Positions 25,199-35,000 of a DNA stretch of 64,000 bases are shown here, one piece after another; positions within the stretch are counted from its first letter, which is position 1; each line of letters opens with the position of its first letter. A program made the position numbers and the translations under genes. Under the pieces are notes generated by a model. The model did not search any database, was not told where the DNA came from, and worked only from the letters and a program-made list of their open reading frames with translations. Origin of the DNA: UBA5072 sp041737175 (GTDB lineage Bacteria; Bacteroidota; Bacteroidia; Bacteroidales; UBA10428); assembly GCA_041737175.1 (NCBI GenBank), contig JBGSSF010000025.1:1-64000 (forward strand), in the 5' to 3' direction.

Positions 25199-27163
25199 TC
25201 AATTATATCCTTCGTTCTGCCAAAATCCTTCCGGATCTTCACCTGAGGTTTTGTTGGTAATGGCATCGAGCTGAGGCTGAGGTATGGGGCGTAAAACGTG
25301 ATGGCTCTGGATATTGGCCGCAGCGCTGCCATTGTATAAAGTGACACGCTCAACAAGTGTACCTGTGCGTTTCAGGTCAAACCACCGCTGCTGTTCACCG
25401 CAAAGTTCGCGGGCACGTTCATCCAGGATTACTTCAATGTCCTGGGCGGTAACCTGTGATTCCTCCTCAGCGGTAAGCACATTGGACTTACCGGATATTG
25501 CGCGTGCTGTTCGCAGATCGTTAAGTCTTTGAATGGCCTGTGCACCGCTACCTGACATCATATAACCTTCAGCGGCAATCAGATACATTTCAGAAAGACG
25601 GAATACGAAAGCGTCTTTTGAACCGAGGTCCCGAATAACTGATCCGGTGTAATCATCAAACTTTTTAAGCGCTATGTACATGCGGTTGCCCTTAAACTGA
25701 TTGGCTCCGCTTGTACCGGTAGCGATGGTAGGAAGAGTGCCTTCATCATTCTGATAAAGCGGATATACAGCAGCATTCCCGACATCTGTTCGTGAGAACA
25801 AAGCGTACCTGTTGGCTGCACGGGCAACCTGATTCGCAGTCACAGTTTTCCTGGATAAATAAACTGCGGTGTCGCGCATTTCTGCATAACCATCCGGAGG
25901 TGCTACTCCACCTGCAAAAGCTGTCTGAAGGGACTTGGCGGCATAAAATACATCCCTGAATGATGCCTGATATCTTTGATCGGTGGTGTCATTGTATAGA
26001 TCCAGCAAATATCCGGAAGGTACAAACCTGGTGAATCCTTTGCTGTAAGGTTGATAATCAGTGCCAAGACTATAATTGACATCCCGGTATTTCAGTGTTT
26101 TTTTGGCTTCGGTATCGGTACGGATCAGTATACCGGTTAAACCCGGCAGCAGATTCCATACTCCTACAAACATCAGGTGAGATGCATTCCCTCCAATGGC
26201 ATTGGCGCCATTTCGTATCATCATGGCTGACCAGGTCATCTGATCACCGTCTTCATCAAGTTTCAGGCGCTTGGGCATGATGTTATACTCCAGGACATCT
26301 GAATAGTCAACATACCAGATGACTTCCTTATTGGATGCCCCGTTTTCATTGGCTCCCAACCAGCAGTCAGCATAATTTGCAAAAAATGAATTGCCGCTTC
26401 CTGCAATTACTTCTTCAGCGGTGGCTGCTGCATCGGCATAAGCCTGGTTATCATTGAACTTGCTGGCTTTATAGATCAATAACCTTGCCTTAAGTGCCTT
26501 GGCTGCCCAATAATTAATTCTACCTGTTTTAGCAGTCTTGGCTTCAAGATGTGCCACGGCCTCTTCCACATCGTTCAGCATAAATTCATATACTTCTTCT
26601 TCACTGTCGCGATAAGCGAGTGTTGAAATACCACTTACCGGTTCAGTGTTTATCTGAACAGGCCCCCATGTTTCAACAAGATGCCAGTAGTAGAACGCCC
26701 GCAGCACCTTCAGCTCACCCAGATACGCATTTCTGTCGGCATCGGTAAGTATGCCTGCAGATGCTTCTGAGACATATTTAATACCGGTGTTACAAACATT
26801 TACAGCTGTAAAAAACAATTCCCAGTATTCATCAAAACAGGCATTCATGGTTTCACGTGAACTGCTTGCCACTTCGGGTGTTATTCCGCTGTAATCAATC
26901 AGTACTTTCTGACGGTTATCGTAACCTGTCAGCCAGGTATCGGTACCACCTTCGCTTAATCCAAAAGCAGCTTCTTTTCCGTACCAGCCGCGGAGGTAAG
27001 CATAACATGATGCAACCAGTCCGTCGATGCCGGATTTCGTAGCGTACTTAACGTCTTCCGTAGAACCTGTCCGGTTATCCTCATCCAGAAAATCGCTGCA
27101 TGAAGTATTCACCAATACGAGTAAGGCAAATACTGCAATGAAATATTTTATTGTCGTTTTCAT
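25199..27163 (-). CDS. SusD/RagB-family outer-membrane glycan-binding lipoprotein
   Basis: The ATG at 27163 opens a lipoprotein signal peptide with lipobox VNTSCSD; a longer frame to 27316 would run into susC. The 654-residue protein has the N-terminal TPR-like region (LRAFYYWHLVETWGPV, KALKARLLIYKAS) and the C-terminal SusD signatures (VFRLSEMYLIAAEGYM, DERARELCGEQQRWFDLKRTG). It captures oligosaccharide at the cell surface and forms a lid on its SusC partner, encoded 31 bp upstream. Ligand is inferred from the flanking GH28 and GH105 as a pectin fragment. Confidence 0.95.
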   Translation of the reverse strand: MKTTIKYFIAVFALLVLVNTSCSDFLDEDNRTGSTEDVKYATKSGIDGLVASCYAYLRGWYGKEAAFGLSEGGTDTWLTGYDNRQKVLIDYSGITPEVASSSRETMNACFDEYWELFFTAVNVCNTGIKYVSEASAGILTDADRNAYLGELKVLRAFYYWHLVETWGPVQINTEPVSGISTLAYRDSEEEVYEFMLNDVEEAVAHLEAKTAKTGRINYWAAKALKARLLIYKASKFNDNQAYADAAATAEEVIAGSGNSFFANYADCWLGANENGASNKEVIWYVDYSDVLEYNIMPKRLKLDEDGDQMTWSAMMIRNGANAIGGNASHLMFVGVWNLLPGLTGILIRTDTEAKKTLKYRDVNYSLGTDYQPYSKGFTRFVPSGYLLDLYNDTTDQRYQASFRDVFYAAKSLQTAFAGGVAPPDGYAEMRDTAVYLSRKTVTANQVARAANRYALFSRTDVGNAAVYPLYQNDEGTLPTIATGTSGANQFKGNRMYIALKKFDDYTGSVIRDLGSKDAFVFRLSEMYLIAAEGYMMSGSGAQAIQRLNDLRTARAISGKSNVLTAEEESQVTAQDIEVILDERARELCGEQQRWFDLKRTGTLVERVTLYNGSAAANIQSHHVLRPIPQPQLDAITNKTSGEDPEGFWQNEGYN

Positions 27164-27194
27164 AAGATAAATCTTATTTTGCGGTTTATAATCA

Positions 27195-30100
27195 TTAAAA
27201 CTCAACGTTAATACCGAACACCATTTGCTTCGACAAAGGATTGGAGATAGCTCCACCGCGCTCGGGATCGTAATTGTCGAGGTTGCTGAACGTAAAGTAG
27301 TTCTGCAGGGATGCATAGATCCGCAGATTACTCATGCCCACCTTATTGATCAGGGCAACGGGCAGCGTATAAGCCAGGGTGATTTCCTTTATTTTCAGGA
27401 ATGAAGCGTTCTCAAATGCAATGGCAGGCATGTCACTTTGCGAGGCAATGCCCGGACGGGGGAATTTGGCTCCCTGGTTTTCAGGTGTCCAGAAATCAAC
27501 ATCGGGAGAGCCGTCCTGTTCGGTTGGCTTATAGGCAGTATTATAATCATATTGAATCCACTGGCCTACCCTTGCATAAACCAGCGCAGACAAGGCAAAA
27601 TTCTTGTACGTGATTGTGTTATTCCAACTCGCAATGAATTTCGGACTCTTGTTGTATAACCTTTTATCCTCGTCATTCAGAACACTGTCCTTATCCACGT
27701 CTACGATTTTTATATCACCCGGGATCTTGTTGTATGAGGCGGCTTCAGTGGCTTCATCAAGTCCCCAGCAACCATCTGCTTCATAATTGTAGAAGGCTCG
27801 TACCGGTTCGCCCACTACCAACGCTTGTTCGGGATTGGAAACATCACGGGTCTCACCGCTGGCGAGTGCAACAATCTTATCACGGTTTGCTGAAAATGCC
27901 AGATCGGCGGTCCATCTCAGGTCCCTCTTCTCAATTACCCTAAAATTCAATGTTGTCTCGATTCCCCTGTTTTCAGTTTCACCCACATTGGCCAGTACCT
28001 GCGGATATACGGATGTCGCAGGTAATCCCTTGTAAAGCAACAGATCATCCGTCTGAGAATAGTAGAAATCCACGGTGGCTGAGATCCTTGATTTCAACAG
28101 TGAAATATCCAGGCCGACATCATAGGTGGTTGTGGTTTCCCAGGTTACATCGGGATTCCCGAGTTTTGCCGGAACCTGGCCATTGATTAACGTTGAGCCA
28201 AAGGTGTAGTAAATCTTATCTGCTCCCAGTTCAGTAAGTGTTTGATAGGGTTTTACTGCAGAATTACCGGCTTTGCCCCAACTTACACGCAATTTCAGGT
28301 TGTTGATCAAATGGGAGGAATTCAGAAATGCTTCATCCGACAATATCCAGGCTGCTGCAACCGACGGGAAGTAGCCCCATTTATTTCCTTCAGCAAGAAC
28401 GGAGGAGCCGTCAGCCCTCAAAGATGCGGTGAGTAGATATCTGTTTTTGAACTTATAATTGGCTCGGCCAAAATAAGAGAGCATGTTGCTCTTTACATAC
28501 GTGTCTTCAATTTGTCTTCCGGTGGATATGATATTTGACAGGTCATAGAAGGAATTCTTGCCATAGTGATCCTGTAAACCAAATCCATATGTACTATGCA
28601 TTTCACTTACATTTTGGTAGGCACTCTGACCGGCGAGCAATTGCAAATCATGTTGTCCGCTCAGGTTTACAGCATAGTTCAGGGTATTTTCCCAGGTGTA
28701 TGCCATGGCCTGCCGGCTTTCAGCTTCAAAATACGAGCCTCTTCCCGATTGATAGTTTCCTGTACACATAAAGTCCTCGTACTCGCCAAATCGACTTGAA
28801 TTCTGATCAATCCCGAATACTGACTTGAAGTGCAGTCCTTTGATCAATTCCCAATCGAGATAAATATTGCCAAACAGCCGGTTGCTCTGGGTGTTGTTGT
28901 CATAATAACCGCTTACCTCGTTCAATAAGGGATTTGTATGGCTGGTAGCAAGTTCTGAAGGCTTATCCAGAATGGTGCCATCCGACAGGTATGGTTGTGC
29001 CAACGCATGCATTTTGATCAACTGACCGAATACTTCATCCTGCCTGCGATTCCAGTCACGGTGTGTATACAATAAACTGGCGCCTACCTTCAGGTTGTTG
29101 GTAATGGCATGATCAAGACCAATCCTGCCGTTGTATCGCTTGAGATCGTCATTGCGAAGCAGGCCCTCTTCATCCATATAACCCAGTGATAGTATAAATG
29201 AGCTTTTTTCATTACCTCCCGAAACGGATAGTTCATAATTCTGCGTCAGGCCATTCTCCAGCATCATGTCAAACCAGTCGACCCCACCTTCGGAATACAG
29301 ATCGTAAACCGATTTTTCATAGGGCGTGCTGATTCCGGTTGATAGCACTTCATTTGCCGGATAATCACTCAGATTGGTGCTACCCCAGGTGTTACCGGCA
29401 GCTTTTTCATCAGCATACCGAAGCCGTTCAGCAAAAAAAAGGTATTCCTTTTCTGCTGACATGAGCTTGGGCAGATTGGTAGGGCTGTTAACTGATAAAT
29501 AGGAATTCAGGGAAACTTTCATTTTATCAGCTGCGCCTGTACCTTTTTTGGTTGTGATAATAACCACTCCATTGGCACCTCTGGTTCCGTAAATGGCCGT
29601 GGAAGATGCATCTTTAAGCACTTCGATCGATTCGATATCCGACGCATTGATATCGAGCGTAGAGCCATATTCAACGCCATCCACAAGAAACAGGGGCGCA
29701 TTGGAAGCGTTGACTGACCGGTTGCCACGCAGATCAATATTAATACCAGAGCCGGATTCTCCACTGTCCTTTGTGATGTCGAGACCGGCGATCTTCCCCT
29801 GCATCGATTGCAGGGCATTGTTGGAGGCCGTCTTGGTAATCTCCGACGACTTAATGGAGGACACTGAACCTGTCAGGTCCCTCTTTTTTACTGTTCCATA
29901 GCCGATGACTACCAATTCATCCAGGGTTGTAACTTCCTCATCGAGTTCAACATTTATAATGCTCTCACTGCCAACATTATAAATCTCTGAAATGAATCCA
30001 ATAAAGGAAAACTCAAGAACAGCATTATCAGGATTTTCAACTTCAATCTGATAATTTCCATCGATATCCGTTACCACACCTTTTGTGGTACCCTGGATTA

Positions 30101-30242
30101 CGACATTGGCTCCCGCTAAGGGTTCACCGGTCACATCAGTGATTTTCCCTTTGATGGTTCTGCCATTCTGGGCAATAGCTGCCACCGACAGCATAATAAG
30201 CACCAGAAAGGTCAGACAACGGTTAAAAAAAGTGTAATTCAT
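27195..30242 (-). CDS. SusC/RagA-family TonB-dependent outer-membrane transporter
   Basis: The 1015 residues comprise a signal peptide (to AIAQ), a carboxypeptidase-D-like regulatory domain (about 28-105, IKGKITDVTGEPLAGANVVI), the SusC-type TonB box/linker DELVVIGYGTVKKRDLTGSV, a plug domain (APLFLVDGVEYG, GTRGANGVVIITTKKG) and a 22-strand barrel ending in aromatic VFGINVEF. No N-terminal signalling domain is present, which fits control by the neighbouring hybrid sensor and not by an anti-sigma pair. It imports oligosaccharides with its SusD partner, driven by TonB. It begins 15 bp after the GH28 stop. Confidence 0.96.
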   Translation of the reverse strand: MNYTFFNRCLTFLVLIMLSVAAIAQNGRTIKGKITDVTGEPLAGANVVIQGTTKGVVTDIDGNYQIEVENPDNAVLEFSFIGFISEIYNVGSESIINVELDEEVTTLDELVVIGYGTVKKRDLTGSVSSIKSSEITKTASNNALQSMQGKIAGLDITKDSGESGSGINIDLRGNRSVNASNAPLFLVDGVEYGSTLDINASDIESIEVLKDASSTAIYGTRGANGVVIITTKKGTGAADKMKVSLNSYLSVNSPTNLPKLMSAEKEYLFFAERLRYADEKAAGNTWGSTNLSDYPANEVLSTGISTPYEKSVYDLYSEGGVDWFDMMLENGLTQNYELSVSGGNEKSSFILSLGYMDEEGLLRNDDLKRYNGRIGLDHAITNNLKVGASLLYTHRDWNRRQDEVFGQLIKMHALAQPYLSDGTILDKPSELATSHTNPLLNEVSGYYDNNTQSNRLFGNIYLDWELIKGLHFKSVFGIDQNSSRFGEYEDFMCTGNYQSGRGSYFEAESRQAMAYTWENTLNYAVNLSGQHDLQLLAGQSAYQNVSEMHSTYGFGLQDHYGKNSFYDLSNIISTGRQIEDTYVKSNMLSYFGRANYKFKNRYLLTASLRADGSSVLAEGNKWGYFPSVAAAWILSDEAFLNSSHLINNLKLRVSWGKAGNSAVKPYQTLTELGADKIYYTFGSTLINGQVPAKLGNPDVTWETTTTYDVGLDISLLKSRISATVDFYYSQTDDLLLYKGLPATSVYPQVLANVGETENRGIETTLNFRVIEKRDLRWTADLAFSANRDKIVALASGETRDVSNPEQALVVGEPVRAFYNYEADGCWGLDEATEAASYNKIPGDIKIVDVDKDSVLNDEDKRLYNKSPKFIASWNNTITYKNFALSALVYARVGQWIQYDYNTAYKPTEQDGSPDVDFWTPENQGAKFPRPGIASQSDMPAIAFENASFLKIKEITLAYTLPVALINKVGMSNLRIYASLQNYFTFSNLDNYDPERGGAISNPLSKQMVFGINVEF

Positions 30243-30256
30243 AGTGTAATAATTAG

Positions 30257-31840
30257 TTAAATATTAGATTTGGACTTTTGTATAATATTTGATTCTGTTC
30301 TTACATGCTTTGCGTTCTTATTGTATAAGGCTTCGGTGTTAGGCATAATGTTGTTCAACAGGTATATCTGATCGCATTGTTCATCTGTTTGTAAAAACAG
30401 GGGTATGATTTCCGGCTGAAAACAATTGGATATCCTTACGGTCTGGCAATTTTTCAATGTAAGATATGGACCGCCTGATGCATAAGCTTTAACTGTTATC
30501 CGGTCATAGTTGATCAGTTTTGAATCCTTACCCGTGAACGGAATTCCATTTTCGATTTCGAGCCTGATATCGCTGAAGCTGACATCGGCGGCATTTTCCA
30601 CCAGTATACCATTTTTGGCCTCGATTTGCATATCAACGAAAGTGATCTGTGATACTTCTTTCTCTTCGAGTCCGTAAATCGCTATTGCCCTCTCGGCTTT
30701 TCTGATGTTAATACCGGAAAGCTGTACATTACGCACAGTGGGAGTACGCTCTGATATTATCTCGGGATGGGTTGGCTGGTAGCGCATGGAAATGATGACA
30801 CCTTCTTTAACCATGTTGTACATCAGGATGTTTGTTACACGAATATCTTCGACTACGCCACCTCTGCCACGCATGGTCTTAATCCTGATACCTACGTCGG
30901 TTCCTTCAAAAACGCAATTGGATATGGCAACACGTCTGACATTACCGCTCATTTCACTTCCGATGACCACACCTCCATGACCTTTCAGCATGGTGCAATT
31001 CGTAATGGTAACATTCTCGGTCGGACGGTTGGCATCCCTGCCATCTTCATCCCTGCCTGATTTGATTACAATGCAATCATCACCAACCGTAATATGACTG
31101 TTGGCAATATGAACATTGGTGCATGATGAAAGATCAATACCATCGGTGTTGGGAGAGTAATCCGGATTTTCAATGGTCACACCCTCAATGGTTATGTTAT
31201 CTGAAAAAGTAGGTACAATAGTCCAGAACGGGGGATCAGAGAAACTTACTCCTTCAATCAGAACATTCTTGCATTCATAGGTGATAACCATGGGAGGCCG
31301 CAGAAAAGCATTTTTTCCCCTCAGGTACTCATTCTTCTGAAGAAGACCGGCATTCTCACTTTTGAATACAGTTTGCCATTTGGAATCTGCCTGATCGCCG
31401 TTTCTTACCTTGTTCCAGAAATCCCACCACTTCTGGCCATTTCCATTAAAATGTCCATCGCCCCTGATGGCTATATTTTCACATTGGTAAGCGTATATCT
31501 GTGAGATAAAATTTTTAACCCGGATATCTTCCCAGCGTGTCTTAACCATGGGAAGATAGTCATCAAAATCATCTGAAAACTGAATGACTGCACCTGCATC
31601 CAGATACAGGGTGATGTTGCTTTTTAGAATAATGGGACCTGTATAATAAGTTCCGGAAGGAAAATACAAAGTACCGCCTCCTTTCCCGGCTAAACTGTCG
31701 ATCAATTGATTAATAATTCCTGTGCATTTGACATTTCCTCCGGAATCGGCTCCATGTAACTTGATATTGGTCCAGGTTGTTTGCGATTCCAGCTGAAAAA
31801 CCGAGGCGAGGTAAATTACAGCGATCAGATGTCCTTTCAT
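30257..31840 (-). CDS. GH28 polygalacturonase-type glycoside hydrolase
   Basis: A secreted right-handed beta-helix enzyme of about 527 residues. The GH28 catalytic signatures are in order: SPNTDGIDLSSC (first Asp), VGDDCIVIKSG (the paired catalytic Asps), GHGGVVIGSEMSG (His) and IRIKTMRGRGG (RIK). It hydrolyses alpha-1,4-galacturonosyl or related linkages in homogalacturonan or rhamnogalacturonan. The start at 31840 (MKGHLIAVIYLASVFQLESQ) gives a normal signal peptide; an ATG at 31867 is also possible. It is the promoter-proximal gene of the leftward pectin operon, divergent from the hybrid sensor. Confidence 0.93.
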   Translation of the reverse strand: MKGHLIAVIYLASVFQLESQTTWTNIKLHGADSGGNVKCTGIINQLIDSLAGKGGGTLYFPSGTYYTGPIILKSNITLYLDAGAVIQFSDDFDDYLPMVKTRWEDIRVKNFISQIYAYQCENIAIRGDGHFNGNGQKWWDFWNKVRNGDQADSKWQTVFKSENAGLLQKNEYLRGKNAFLRPPMVITYECKNVLIEGVSFSDPPFWTIVPTFSDNITIEGVTIENPDYSPNTDGIDLSSCTNVHIANSHITVGDDCIVIKSGRDEDGRDANRPTENVTITNCTMLKGHGGVVIGSEMSGNVRRVAISNCVFEGTDVGIRIKTMRGRGGVVEDIRVTNILMYNMVKEGVIISMRYQPTHPEIISERTPTVRNVQLSGINIRKAERAIAIYGLEEKEVSQITFVDMQIEAKNGILVENAADVSFSDIRLEIENGIPFTGKDSKLINYDRITVKAYASGGPYLTLKNCQTVRISNCFQPEIIPLFLQTDEQCDQIYLLNNIMPNTEALYNKNAKHVRTESNIIQKSKSNI

Positions 31841-32037
31841 AAAAAAGTGCGGCTTATAAAATTCCATCTAAGGTAAATCCATTTATCTCATAACAGGGTA
31901 GCAGAATTGTCGGATTTGGGGTGTTAAATTGACATGAAATGCTAATTCAGGGTTTTAAATGGCCTTACACTTTTTTTTTACTTATCTTTCTGATGTTGAC
32001 AAATGATATTTATAATTTTGTCAGTTCAGGGTTCCCG

Positions 32038-35000
32038 ATGAGACAGCTATTTTATGCACTAAGCCTGGTATGGTTGTTATTTTTGCCAGCCCGGATGAAT
32101 GGACAATATATATTCCGGTTTGAACATATCGGAACCGAGGAGGGATTGTCTCAAAATACGGGCTCCAGCATATTGTTCGACAGCAAAGGATTTATGTGGA
32201 TTGGCACCTGGAATGGTCTGAACAGGTATGATGGTTATGCATTTAAAATATACAAAGGTCAATCGGAGAATTCGAAGATTTTCACCAACAACAGGGTGAC
32301 TGATTTGTGGGAGGACAAGAAAGGTTTTATTTGGGTGGAAACCTATGACGGGTATTATCATTTCTTCAATCCGGTAAATGAAACATTTTCCACAATACCC
32401 CAATATGCAGAATATGTTGCTAATAGCGAAATCACTTGTTTTCTTCAATATACCGATGATATCGTCATCCTGGGATCATCCGGTGCAGGAATTTTTATAT
32501 TGCAGTGCGACGAGGGGAAGGGTACCTATTCGGTCAGTCAATACATCGACAGGGGGAATTTTGCGCTTTCCAACAACAGCGTCCGGTTTATATATGCCGA
32601 TAAGAGCCGCAGTCTTTGGATAGGAACCAAAAGGGGAATTAATTATTTATCATACAAAGATATTGAAAGAAAGCGATACAGCTTCCAGCATCAATTCGTG
32701 AATTCAGCCTTTACTGCTGTTTGTGACGGAGGCAAGGACATCTGGTTCGGGACCGAGGAAGACGGAATAATTGTATTTGACAGGACTACAGCTAAATACC
32801 GGTTCATTAACAGGCAAACAGCACCTGAAATACCCTCGGAAAGGATCGCAATGCTTTACAAGACAAAAACCGGTAAAATCATTACCGGATTTACCGGGAA
32901 CGGCGTTATGGTTTCCAACATTTTTGGAAAGAACTGGATCAGCGTTCCTTTTCATGGCACAACACTTGCCGGGGTTTACGAAGACCGGTATTTTCAGCTT
33001 TGGCTTACAGCTGTTGAATTTGGAGTATCAAGGCTGGATATCAACACATTGAATTCGAAGTATTACGTGCTCACCCCTGAGGTGATCAAACATTTGACGG
33101 ATCTTGAACGACCGCAATTTTACGAAGATAACAACAATAATCTCTGGATTGGTTTACATGGAGGAGGGCTTGCACTATATCAGAGAAAAAGTGACTCGTT
33201 TCAGTTCTTCAGGAATGATCCGAAAAATCCAAATTCCATTTCCTCCAATATTGTTCACTCCATAGCCGAGGACAATTCCGGTCAGCTCTGGCTTGGGACA
33301 GGCCAGTTTTTAGGAGGCCTGGAAAAGGTAATCCTGGAAAATTCAGCCTTTACTCACCAGCTGGTTGAAAAGGAACGTGAGGATATGCTGGATAATGTGG
33401 TCAGAGCCATCATGGAAGACAAAAATCAAAATTTATGGGTCGCTACAAAAGCAGGACGTGTGCATTTGTATAACAGTTCCCTTGAAAAGATCGCAATTTT
33501 CGATTCCCTGCCGGGCATTGGTAAGGAATCAGTGCGTAACAATACGTATTCATTGCTGAACGACCATAAAGGATATCTATGGATTGGTTCCAAGGGAGAT
33601 GGCTTGTCTGTAAGTACACAGTCCATTCTGGATAAGCAGACCAGTTATTCAAAACTCCGTTTCAAACGGTTTAAATTCTCTCCCGATGATTCCACCACCC
33701 TGGGAAATAACAATATCAACTCCATATGTCAGGATAGTTCATCCAATATCTGGATTGGAACATACGGAAACGGGCTGAGCCTTATTCCTAATCCGTATGG
33801 GAAAGATGTAAAATTTATCAGGATAAATGAGGAGAACAGCAATCTTTCAAGTAATCTGGTCAGGTATCTGCTGGTCGACAGGCAGGGTAACCTTTGGATT
33901 GCCACTGCATTCGGTTTGAATTTTCTCGATAAAGCCGATATCGAAAGGAAAAACTATCAGTTTACCACTTACTTCAGGAATCCTTCGGATAAAAACAGTC
34001 TCAGTTATAATGACGTTGTTCATCTTTTCGAAGATTCCAGGGGAAGGATCTGGCTGGGAACTTTCGGCGGAGGGGCAGACCTCCTGGAGATACGAAACGG
34101 GCAGAAAGTTACATTCAGGCACTTTACTTCTGAAAACGGGCTCAGCAATGACGTAATATTCGGAATTCTACAAGATAACGAAGGTTATATGTGGTTCAGC
34201 ACTGAAAATGGACTGATTAAGCTGAATCCTGAAAACTCAGATATAGGTATCTACAATACTTATAATGGCTTAAATTTCAATAACTTTTCTGAAAACACCT
34301 GTTTTAAAAGGAAAGACGGTTCACTTTGTTTTGGCGGTTATATGGGATTTGAAGTTGTATATCCCGAAAACCTGATCCCTGAGAGAGTAAAGCCCCGTGT
34401 TGAATTGACTGATTTCCTGCTGTTCAATAAAGAGGTGCCTGTCAATCAGTCCGGGTCGCCCCTGGAAAAAAACATATCCTTTACCGATAAAATTACGCTC
34501 AGGTACAACCAGTCAAGTTTTAGCATTGATTATTCAGCCCTGGATTTTCTGGATCCCGGGAAGATTAATTATTCCTATAAACTGGACAATTTCGAAAATG
34601 ATTGGAACAATGTTGGTAATCAACATAAAGCAACATATACAAATCTGTCACCCGGGCGATATATTTTCAGGGTGAGATCATTAAAAAGCAATGAAATTGA
34701 AGGATCCGATGAACGGACTTTGAATATCCGGATCCTCTCTCCCTGGTGGAAAACCATACCTATGTATCTGATTTATCTTTTATTGGTTTCCGGGATAGCG
34801 ATATCCGTTTATAAAACAGCCACGAGGTTAAGCCGTTACCGCAATGAATTGTTGGTTGAGAAGAAGGTCAACGAAATGAAACTTCAGTTCTTTACCAACA
34901 TATCGCATGAAATACGTACGCCTTTGACACTTATAATCGGTCCCATCGAGGATATGCTGGCTGCAAATGGTATTTCAACCAGGAACAGGACCCAGATGGA

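Noticed and set aside
29519..29901. Open frames of about 100 codons inside susC in other frames
   Set aside because: They fall over the plug domain coding sequence, whose codon bias leaves antisense frames open. The susC frame is continuous and fully diagnostic.
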